A stretch of 8,564 nt of DNA from JBPCOB01 sp051000715 (lineage in GTDB: Bacteria; Actinomycetota; Actinomycetes; JALYNC01): positions 1 through 8,564 of the forward strand of contig JBPCOB010000060.1 in assembly GCA_051000715.1 (NCBI GenBank). The letters run 5' to 3'. This document shows positions 1 through 4,885 of this stretch, in pieces. A program made the translations under genes and the position numbers. Below the pieces are notes generated by a model. That model did no database searches, had not been told where the DNA came from, and worked only from the letters and a program-made list of their open reading frames with translations. The stretch's first letter is position 1; each line of letters begins with the position of its first letter.

Positions 1-127
1 CCAGGATCAGGCCCGGGAGAACGGTCAGCGAGATGCGTACGCCGACGAGCAGGCCGAACCCGATGATGCCGGCCGCTTGGACGAGCGCCACCAGTGACTC
101 GCCCACGATCTTGCCGAGAATGATCGA
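1..127 (-). pseudogene. ABC-2 type (DrrB-like) transporter permease, 5'-truncated remnant, continues past window edge
   Basis: Read leftwards, the frame gives 42 residues beginning SIILGKIVGESLVALVQ and followed by a hydrophobic stretch (AAGIIGFGLLVGVRI). This L-G-K-x-x-G-(E/D)-(S/T)-L-V-A-L-V-Q pattern is what I know from the middle of DrrB-like ABC-2 permeases, integral membrane subunits of drug or lipid exporters. A TAG in the same frame at 128-130 closes it immediately upstream. The DNA to the right belongs to the phosphotransferase gene, so the usual N-terminal part of roughly 100 residues or more is absent. The first in-frame start is an internal GTG (104-106). I therefore read it as a decayed or recombined remnant. 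The rest lies outside the window, so a short functional variant or an assembly error cannot be excluded. Confidence 0.5.
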
Positions 128-174
128 CTAACGGGGACGTCACCAGGCCAACACGTCGTAGGGGTTACATGCGG

Positions 175-1014
175 TCAGGTTCGGACCGCGCCCGGCGCGA
201 CCTGCTGGCGCATGGTCGACGTCAGCCGGGGAATCCGGGAGCCGAGATAAGCAAGCGTCATCTCGATGTCGTCGAGGTGCCCCTGGTCCCGAAGTTTGAT
301 CATGATCGGATTTCCCTCGACGACGCCGTCGCGGATGCCGTCCCGGCTGGCCGCCACCCGATCGCGGATCAGCGGGAGGAGGGCCTCCACTGGCTCTGCA
401 TCGCCGTAGGCGGAGCACAGCAGTGCCAGCCGCCGGGCCTGCGAACGTGCGCCTGGACCGCCCAGCTGTCGGGCCAGTGCCGGGTGGTGCAGCGGTACCC
501 ACGACCAGGCCGCGAATGCAAGATCCCAGCGAGGAACCGCTGGTCCGGCGATGTCCCAGTCGATGAAACCGACCACCCGATCTCCGTCGAGCACTGTGTT
601 GTAGGGAGCGGCGTCGTTGTGACAGATGATCTCGTCCGCCCCCGGAGCCCGATCGGTGTACCACCATCGGCTCTCAGCACCTGGCCGGTAGCTGCGGACT
701 GCCTCATGATAGCGGCGAAGCAGCTCTCCGACCTGGATCAGCGTCGAGTCGGACCAGAACCCGGACGGCCAGGGCGCGCCGCAGGCCGCCTGCCCGGGCA
801 GGTAGGTGAGCACTTCGCGTCCTCGACCGTCGCGTCCCAGCACCCGAGGTGAGCCTTCGAAGCCGGCGCGCTCCAGGTAATGCAGCACTCCATGGACCGC
901 GGGTGTCCAGTGGCCGGTGCTTCGGCGTACGGTCTCGCCGACCCGCACGACGGCGGTGGTGTTACCGCCGGTGAGTGGCACCTCGGTGGGGGCGCTCCCA
1001 TCCAGCTCGGTCAC
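175..1014 (-). CDS. APH-fold phosphotransferase (aminoglycoside phosphotransferase family), substrate unknown
   Basis: A 279-residue kinase-like protein of the APH/choline-kinase fold. A glycine-rich nucleotide loop (LTGGNTTAVVRVG) lies at about residues 14-26. The catalytic Brenner motif is CHNDAAPYN (H132, D134, N139), and the metal-binding IDWD follows at 151-154. Both catalytic aspartates are intact, so it should transfer phosphate from a nucleoside triphosphate to a hydroxyl. The usual nucleotide-binding lysine position appears to carry arginine (VRR, 29-31), as I recall for many actinobacterial relatives. The GTG start overlaps the stop of the upstream acetyltransferase as GTGA (1011-1014), and no Shine-Dalgarno is visible, which points to translational coupling. 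A longer open frame to 1416 exists but its extra 134 residues are shadow of the acetyltransferase. Whether it confers drug resistance or modifies a cellular metabolite cannot be told from sequence. Confidence 0.85.
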   Translation of the reverse strand: MTELDGSAPTEVPLTGGNTTAVVRVGETVRRSTGHWTPAVHGVLHYLERAGFEGSPRVLGRDGRGREVLTYLPGQAACGAPWPSGFWSDSTLIQVGELLRRYHEAVRSYRPGAESRWWYTDRAPGADEIICHNDAAPYNTVLDGDRVVGFIDWDIAGPAVPRWDLAFAAWSWVPLHHPALARQLGGPGARSQARRLALLCSAYGDAEPVEALLPLIRDRVAASRDGIRDGVVEGNPIMIKLRDQGHLDDIEMTLAYLGSRIPRLTSTMRQQVAPGAVRT

Positions 1015-1553
1015 TGGCCGGCGGGGAAAGCGCCGGCGAACTCCGTGGCGAGCAGGCCCATCAGGTGCAGGTCCACCCGGCGACCGTCCCGGAAGAATGC
1101 TTCCCGGGCGGTGCCCTCCAACGTGAAGCCGACCTTGCGGTAGACGTGCATCGCCCGGTCGTTGCCGGCGTGCACCCACAGCTCGATGCGGTGCAGATCT
1201 AGTTGCTGGAAGCCGATCGTGCAGACCAGCCGCATCGCGTCGCTGCCGTAGCCCTGGTCCCACATGCTCTTGTCGCCGAGGGAGATGCCCAGCTCGGCGC
1301 AGCGCACCTCCGGCCCCTTCGTCCGCAGGCTGACGCCGCCGATCAGGCGGCCGTCCAGCGTCTCGACGGCGAGGTCGAACAGCTCGTACGAGACGCTCTT
1401 GTTGCGCTCGACCCACGCCGCCTCGTTCGCGCGGGACAGCGGGTAGCGCATCTGCAGGTGACTGCGTACGTCGGGGTCGTTGTACCAGCGGTGGAGCGCC
1501 TCGACGTCAGCCGGCTCGTACGTGCGCAGCCGCACGAGCCGGCCTTCGTACAC
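1011..1553 (-). CDS. GNAT family N-acetyltransferase (RimJ/RimL type)
   Basis: A 180-residue single-domain acetyltransferase. It starts with the typical GRLVRLRTYEPAD strand-helix of RimJ/RimL-like proteins. Acetyl-CoA motif A is at about 88-109 with the pyrophosphate loop DQGYGSDA (99-106). Motif B lies around N131 to F143 (NDRAMHVYRKVGF). It would transfer an acetyl group from acetyl-CoA to an amine or protein N-terminus; the substrate is unknown. The GTG at 1551-1553 is chosen because the family N-terminus begins there and no other start codon lies between it and the AGGAGG at 1568-1573. That spacing of about 14 nt is longer than usual. It is the first gene of a two-gene operon with the APH-fold kinase, which could make a pair of small-molecule modifying enzymes. 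Confidence 0.87.
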   Translation of the reverse strand: MYEGRLVRLRTYEPADVEALHRWYNDPDVRSHLQMRYPLSRANEAAWVERNKSVSYELFDLAVETLDGRLIGGVSLRTKGPEVRCAELGISLGDKSMWDQGYGSDAMRLVCTIGFQQLDLHRIELWVHAGNDRAMHVYRKVGFTLEGTAREAFFRDGRRVDLHLMGLLATEFAGAFPAGQ

Positions 1554-1590
1554 GTCGCCCCCCGTCGCCTCCTGGTCACTTCTCTGGCCG

Positions 1591-1619
1591 AGGTTAGGTC
1601 GGCGGCCCGGTGCGGCCAA
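1591..1619 (-). promoter_or_regulatory. Candidate promoter of the acetyltransferase-phosphotransferase operon
   Basis: On the minus strand TTGGCC (1614-1619) and TAACCT (1591-1596) are separated by exactly 17 bp, a sigma-70-like arrangement. Transcription would start near 1584, about 30 nt before the GTG. An imperfect dyad, AGGTT (1591-1595) with AACCT (1618-1622), overlaps both hexamers and could be an operator. The match is by eye and the -10 is not a strong actinobacterial consensus. I found no convincing promoter for the opposite strand in this 93-bp divergent region. Confidence 0.3.
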
Positions 1620-1646
1620 CCTGGTTTCCTGGCAAAGTGGGTGGAC

Positions 1647-2012
1647 GTGAGCAATGTCGCCCCGGACGTCGATGTCCTGGTGGATGAGTGGCTGACGCTC
1701 CCTAAGGCCGCCGAGCGGCTCGGCGAGCTGCCCGGGCGGGTGCGCCAGCTGATCCGCGACGGCCGGCTGATCGCCGTACGGGGTGGTGAGCCGCGGGAGC
1801 CGCGCATTCCGGCCGCGTTCGTTGCCGACGGGGTGGTGGTCAAGGGGCTGCCCGGCACGCTCACCTTGCTCCGGGACGCCGGGTACGACGATGCGGCGGC
1901 GTTGCGGTGGCTCTTCACACCGCAGGAGTCGCTGCCCGGCGCGCCGATCCAGGCTCTGGTCGAGAACCGTGGCACCGAGGTCAAGCGCCGGGCCCAGGCA
2001 CTGGCCTTCTGA
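1647..2012 (+). CDS. Rv2175c-like DNA-binding protein
   Basis: A 121-residue protein matching the Rv2175c family of actinobacteria by recalled alignment. A winged/MerR-like helix-turn-helix covers about residues 15-45 (LTLPKAAERLG, then RVRQLIRDGRLIAVR). The family's C-terminal domain has its hallmarks VVKGLPGTLTLL (64-75), a GY near 79-80, LRWLFTP (86-92) and KRRAQALAF at the end. In Mycobacterium tuberculosis Rv2175c binds DNA weakly and is phosphorylated by the Ser/Thr kinase PknL on an N-terminal threonine. Here the N-terminal tail is short and has no threonine before T17. GTG at 1647 fits the family start; GTG at 1641 is an alternative. It leads a four-gene operon, its TGA overlapping the thiE ATG by one base, so it may be cotranscribed with, or regulate, thiE and crtYc/crtYd. 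Confidence 0.85.
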   Translation: MSNVAPDVDVLVDEWLTLPKAAERLGELPGRVRQLIRDGRLIAVRGGEPREPRIPAAFVADGVVVKGLPGTLTLLRDAGYDDAAALRWLFTPQESLPGAPIQALVENRGTEVKRRAQALAF

Positions 2013-2659
2013 TGCTCGGCGCCGATCGCCGGGTCCGCCTCGCGGGCGCCCGGCTCTACCTGTGCACCGGCGTACGGCGGCGCGAGGGCGATCTGGACGA
2101 CTTCCTCGATGCGGTTCTCGCGGCTGGCGTGGACGTCGTCCAGCTGCGCGAGAAGGGGCTGGAGGCACGGCAGGAGATCGCCGCCGCCGAGATCTTCGCC
2201 GCCGCCGCCGCCCGGCACGGCCGGCTCTTCGCCGTCAACGACCGGGCCGATGTGGCCTACGTCGCCCGGCCGGACATCCTGCACCTGGGTCAGAACGACC
2301 TGCCGGTCGCTGCGGCCCGGGAGATCCTGGGCGACGAGGTATTGATCGGCCGGTCCACTCACGCGCGGGGTGAAGTCGACGCGGCGGCCCGGGAGCCTGG
2401 CGTGGACTACTACTGCGTGGGGCCGACCTGGCCAACGCCCACCAAGCCGGGCCGGCCGGCACCCGGGCTCGAGCTGACGGCGTACGCCGCCTCGGTCGGC
2501 ACCGTCCGGCCGTGGTTCGCCATCGGCGGCATCGACCTCGGCAACCTCGACGACGTGCTTGCCCGCGGGACGACCAGGGTCGTGGTGGTGCGCGCCATCT
2601 CCGAGGCGGCCGACCCGGTGGCGGCGACTCTCGCCTTCGTCGAACGTTTACGCAGGTGA
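2012..2659 (+). CDS. thiE: Thiamine phosphate synthase ThiE
   Basis: A 215-residue TIM-barrel enzyme that couples HMP pyrophosphate with carboxylated HET phosphate (THZ-P) to give thiamine monophosphate in the cytosol. Family motifs are all present: QLREK (44-48), VNDR (75-78), HLGQND (91-96), IGRSTH (112-117), the phosphate-loop region VGPTWPTPTK (136-145) and AIGGI (170-174). The ATG at 2012 overlaps the TGA of the upstream Rv2175c-like gene. No Shine-Dalgarno and no room for a TPP riboswitch exist between them, so it is translated by coupling and is probably not directly thiamine-controlled here. Codon 213 is a rare TTA, three codons before the stop and just ahead of the overlapping crtYc start. 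Placement of thiE inside a carotenoid operon is unusual; other thi genes are not in the window. Confidence 0.93.
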   Translation: MLGADRRVRLAGARLYLCTGVRRREGDLDDFLDAVLAAGVDVVQLREKGLEARQEIAAAEIFAAAAARHGRLFAVNDRADVAYVARPDILHLGQNDLPVAAAREILGDEVLIGRSTHARGEVDAAAREPGVDYYCVGPTWPTPTKPGRPAPGLELTAYAASVGTVRPWFAIGGIDLGNLDDVLARGTTRVVVVRAISEAADPVAATLAFVERLRR

Positions 2660-2991
2660 AGGCGACCTACCTGCTGGTCATGGCGGCGTGCATCATCGGC
2701 ACGCTTCCGTTGGAGCTCGTGCTTCGGACGGGGGTCTACCGGCGGACCCGGCGCTGGCTGCTCTCGATCGCGCCGGGCTTCGTCCTCTTCGCCGGGTGGG
2801 ATGTCTGGGCGATCGGCCGTGACCACTGGCACTACGACCCCCGCCAGACCACTGGCGTACTGCTGCCGGGACACCTGCCGCTCGAGGAGGCGGTGTTCTT
2901 CGTCGTCATCCCCACCTGCGCGATCCTGAGCTTCGAGGCGGTCCGGGCGGTCCGCGGCTGGCGGGCCGGGGACGAGCCCGCCGGTTCGTGA
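2656..2991 (+). CDS. crtYc: Lycopene cyclase subunit CrtYc
   Basis: A 111-residue membrane protein with hydrophobic segments at about 4-23, 36-53 and 78-97. It carries the lycopene cyclase domain signature PLEEAVFFVVIP (75-86) and the WDVWAI helix (48-53). In Gram-positive actinobacteria lycopene is cyclised by two short proteins of this type acting as a heterodimer in the membrane, unlike the single flavoprotein CrtY of Proteobacteria. The product is a beta (or, in some relatives, epsilon) ionone ring; which one cannot be read from sequence. The GTG start overlaps the thiE stop as GTGA (2656-2659) and its own TGA overlaps the next start in the same way. Its translation therefore likely depends on ribosomes finishing thiE. 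Confidence 0.9.
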   Translation: MKATYLLVMAACIIGTLPLELVLRTGVYRRTRRWLLSIAPGFVLFAGWDVWAIGRDHWHYDPRQTTGVLLPGHLPLEEAVFFVVIPTCAILSFEAVRAVRGWRAGDEPAGS

Positions 2992-3365
2992 GCTACACCG
3001 GCGCTGCGCTGGCGGGCGTTGGGGCAACCGTGCTTCTCGACCTGGTTCTGCTGCGCACCCGGCTGCTCACTCGGCGGATCTTCTGGGTCTCATACGTGAT
3101 CACGCTGGCGTTCCAGCTCGTCGTGAACGGGGTGCTGACCTGCCGTCAGGTCGTGGTCTACGACCCGGCGGCCATTCTCGGCGTACGGGTGGCCTGCGCG
3201 CCGGTCGAGGACCTGCTGTTCGGCTTCGCGCTGGTCACGCAGACGCTGGCCTGGTGGGTGTGGTGGGGCCGGCGGCTCAATGCTCCGCGCGGTCGGCATT
3301 GGCGTGGATGGCGTCGCGCGCGTACGCCGCAAGCCCCGGCGCCAGGGCGTCGTAGTGCGCGGTGA
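2988..3365 (+). CDS. crtYd: Lycopene cyclase subunit CrtYd, with Arg-rich C-terminal tail
   Basis: A 125-residue partner of CrtYc. Membrane segments lie at about 5-22, 32-50 and 76-95. The conserved block runs YDPAAILGVRV (58-68) then PVEDLLFGFALV (72-83), the usual lycopene cyclase carboxylate motif and last helix. The GTG start overlaps the crtYc stop. The family normally ends soon after the WWGRR at 92-96. Here about 29 extra residues follow (rich in Arg, Ala and Pro), and they are encoded entirely by DNA antisense to the end of the convergent TipA-like gene. The tail therefore looks like read-on into the neighbouring gene rather than a domain. No transcription terminator fits between the two genes. 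Confidence 0.88.
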   Translation: MSYTGAALAGVGATVLLDLVLLRTRLLTRRIFWVSYVITLAFQLVVNGVLTCRQVVVYDPAAILGVRVACAPVEDLLFGFALVTQTLAWWVWWGRRLNAPRGRHWRGWRRARTPQAPAPGRRSAR

Positions 3366-4038
3366 AGCGCGGGTCGGCGACGTACATGTCCCCCAGGCCG
3401 CGGTGCATCAGGTAGTCGAGGCCATAGAACCACCGGGAGATGTGCTCCCGGTGCGCCTCGGCGGCCGCCATCGCTTCTGCGCTGGTCGGCGGACGGCCGC
3501 TCCGCCGTGCTCGAAGCAGGTCATGCTTCACCTGGTCGGACTCCGCCTTGATCCGTAGCCAGTCGTCCTTGGTGTAGGACGACGTACGCCGGTGGGACTC
3601 CCGGTAGGCGTCGGTGTCGCCCCAGCGCCGCTCGGCCTCCGCGGCGTCCGCCGTCGGGTCATGGTCGCCGAACACCTCGAACATCTCCTCGGGGCTGAGC
3701 TGGATTCCCATCTGGTGTGCCTCCATCGTCTTCTCGATCGCGGTCAGCTGCTGATGCAGCCGACCGACGCGGTCCGTCAGCAGCGCGTGCTGCCGGCGGA
3801 GGTGGTGCAGGGGATCGACGATCGGGTCGTCGAGGATGGCGGCGATCTCGTCCAGGCCGAAGCCGAGCTCCCGGTAGCCGAGAATGCGCTGCAGCCGCAC
3901 CAGATCACTGTGGTCGTACTGCCGGTAGCCCGACGCCGTACGCCCGCTCGGTGACAGCAGGCTGACCTCGTCGTAGTGGTGCAGCGTGCGCACGGTGATG
4001 CCGGCCAGCCGGGCCACCTCCCCGACTGTGTGGTCCAC
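3277..4038 (-). CDS. TipAL-like MerR family transcriptional activator with TipAS ligand-binding domain, lacking thiopeptide-capturing cysteines
   Basis: A 253-residue regulator, the length I recall for TipAL of Streptomyces lividans. The MerR winged helix is at about 4-70 (VGEVARLAGITVRTLHHYD, then YRELGFGLDEIAAIL). A linker coiled coil spans about 76-108. The TipAS antibiotic-recognition domain follows (SPEEMFEVFGDHD, RWGDTDAYRES, SYTKDDW, GLGDMYVADPRF). GTG at 4036-4038 is preferred because GGAGG lies 8 nt upstream (4047-4051); in-frame GTGs also exist up to 4056. In TipAS, C214 (and C207) binds thiopeptides covalently; the aligned residues here are G214 and L207. It should therefore sense a different ligand or bind non-covalently. 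Its own promoter region carries a PtipA-type operator, implying autoactivation. Its 3' end overlaps crtYd. Confidence 0.92.
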   Translation of the reverse strand: MDHTVGEVARLAGITVRTLHHYDEVSLLSPSGRTASGYRQYDHSDLVRLQRILGYRELGFGLDEIAAILDDPIVDPLHHLRRQHALLTDRVGRLHQQLTAIEKTMEAHQMGIQLSPEEMFEVFGDHDPTADAAEAERRWGDTDAYRESHRRTSSYTKDDWLRIKAESDQVKHDLLRARRSGRPPTSAEAMAAAEAHREHISRWFYGLDYLMHRGLGDMYVADPRFTAHYDALAPGLAAYARDAIHANADRAEH

Positions 4039-4058
4039 GTCGACCACCTCCACCACCG

Positions 4059-4089
4059 ACGCTAGGGCCTCACGTCACGTGAGGGTCAA
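4059..4089 (-). promoter_or_regulatory. MerR-type promoter and operator of the TipAL-like gene
   Basis: Minus strand: TTGACC (-35, 4084-4089) and TAGCGT (-10, 4059-4064) are separated by 19 bp, the over-long spacer typical of MerR-activated promoters. The spacer region holds a perfect 7-3-7 dyad, read on the plus strand as CCTCACGTCACGTGAGG (4068-4084). As I recall PtipA of S. lividans, it has this same dyad with a 19-bp spacer and a CAGCGT -10. Transcription would start near 4052, giving a leader of only about 14 nt that begins at the GGAGG. Confidence 0.8.
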
Positions 4090-4129
4090 CCCCCGCCGCC
4101 CCGTCGATCGCGGAACGATCCCGCTCGGG

Positions 4130-4531
4130 TCACCTGAGGGAGTGCACATCCAGGCCATCGATCTCGAGCCGGCTCCAGCTCCGATCCGCGGTCACTGCGG
4201 GGCGGCGGAGCTCCAGCGCGAGGGCGAGGCACGCGCGGTCTCCCAGCGAGAGGCCAAGGAGACGGGTAGCAGGCCACAGGTCGGCGGTGCGCTCGGCTCG
4301 ATCCACCGTCAAGTCCATGATCTCCAGCCCTGCGTCAAGCACGGCTGACAACAGCCGCCGACCGTCGACGCCGTGCTGAATCAGCTTCTGGTGAACCTCA
4401 CTCCAGTTGACCGTGGACATCGCCGGCCGCTGACCCGCCAAGGACAGGAAACGCTCAGCGCCTTGCTCGGTGAACATCAGGGCAAGGAGCGCAGATGCGT
4501 CAACGGCCGAGGAGATCGTCGACCGAGCCAC
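4130..4531 (-). CDS. vapC: PIN-domain ribonuclease toxin (VapC family)
   Basis: A 133-residue PIN domain protein, the typical VapC size. The four acidic residues that bind Mg2+ are visible: D11 (SAVDASALLAL), E45 (NWSEVHQKL), D98 (SLGDRACLALAL) and D116 (TADRSW). VapC toxins cut RNA, often tRNA or rRNA, when the antitoxin is lost. The GTG start at 4529-4531 has AGAGGA 5 nt upstream and overlaps the 3' end of the antitoxin gene by 32 bp, the usual toxin-antitoxin coupling. Catalytic residues look intact, so the toxin should be active. The RNA target cannot be predicted. The pair sits between crtB and the TipA-like regulator, in the same direction as both. Confidence 0.9.
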   Translation of the reverse strand: MARSTISSAVDASALLALMFTEQGAERFLSLAGQRPAMSTVNWSEVHQKLIQHGVDGRRLLSAVLDAGLEIMDLTVDRAERTADLWPATRLLGLSLGDRACLALALELRRPAVTADRSWSRLEIDGLDVHSLR

Positions 4532-4778
4532 TGGCGTCCTCTCGGCGAGCCTCCGTACGTCGTTCCCGAAGCAGCTCTTCTACGACGGAGCCTCGGCGTT
4601 CCACACCCTCAGTCAGCGCCTGCACGCGAGCCCAGGCCGTGGAATGCGGCACCAATGCGACCCGGCCATCGGGTTCGAGCGTCACGAGCAGCTCGGATCC
4701 CTCCCGAAGGCCGAGAGCCCGGCGGATCGACGCGGGTACTAGCACGCGGCCGTTCTGGTCGACCCTCGTCCGGTGCAC
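4500..4778 (-). CDS. vapB: AbrB/SpoVT-fold antitoxin (VapB family)
   Basis: A 92-residue antitoxin. Residues 3-45 form a swapped-hairpin AbrB DNA-binding domain (RTRVDQNGRVLVPASIRRALGLREGS pattern). It is followed by a charged helical tail, about 48-92, that would wrap the PIN toxin. It neutralises VapC and, with it, usually represses its own operon. GTG at 4776-4778 is preferred because a TAGGTT -10-like hexamer (4786-4791) would place the transcript start at about 4779, i.e. nearly leaderless; an in-frame TTG at 4785-4787 is the alternative and would add three residues. It is first in the operon and overlaps vapC by 32 bp. Repeats covering its start region are listed separately. Confidence 0.88.
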   Translation of the reverse strand: MHRTRVDQNGRVLVPASIRRALGLREGSELLVTLEPDGRVALVPHSTAWARVQALTEGVERRGSVVEELLRERRTEARREDASGSVDDLLGR

Positions 4779-4784
4779 ATCCCG

Positions 4785-4820
4785 CAACCTACCAGATCAC
4801 CACTTGCCTCTACCAGGTTG
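4785..4820 (-). promoter_or_regulatory. Candidate vapBC promoter/autoregulatory operator
   Basis: The 36-bp segment upstream of vapB is bounded by inverted arms CAACCT (4785-4790) and AGGTTG (4815-4820). It contains two direct copies of CTACCAG (4789-4795 and 4810-4816) exactly 21 bp apart, two turns of DNA. A -10-like TAGGTT on the minus strand (4786-4791) falls inside. AbrB-type antitoxins bind such repeats in front of their own genes. Binding is inferred, and no clear -35 is seen. Confidence 0.4.
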
Positions 4821-4849
4821 GAGCTCTGTCTCCGCCGCGGGCTCGCCGC

Positions 4850-4885
4850 CGCCAGACACCTCAGGGTGGCCAGCGGCGTCTGGCG
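4850..4885 (-). terminator. Possible hairpin at the crtB 3' end
   Basis: CGCCAGAC (4850-4857) and GTCTGGCG (4878-4885) can form a perfect 8-bp stem with a 20-nt loop that contains the crtB stop codon. There is no T-tract, so it could be a weak terminator or a 3' RNA-stabilising hairpin. GC-rich DNA gives such stems by chance fairly often. Confidence 0.25.

Noticed and set aside
175..1416. 413-residue open frame longer than the phosphotransferase
   Set aside because: Its first 134 residues are Arg/Pro-rich shadow of the acetyltransferase in another frame; the family N-terminus and GTGA overlap fix the start at 1014.
1907..2011. Upstream ATG extension of thiE and a possible TPP riboswitch leader
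   Set aside because: The extension lies inside the preceding gene; ThiE homology starts after 2012, and there is no untranslated leader in which a riboswitch could sit.
1011..2168. 385-residue open frame extending the acetyltransferase upstream
   Set aside because: The extension runs antisense through the Rv2175c-like and thiE genes and has no recognisable domain.
1343..2362. 339-residue minus-strand open frame
   Set aside because: Antisense shadow of thiE and the Rv2175c-like gene, low-complexity Arg/Ser/Pro C-terminus.
2410..3027. 205-residue minus-strand open frame
   Set aside because: Antisense to thiE and crtYc, rich in Arg/Pro/Asp with no domain.
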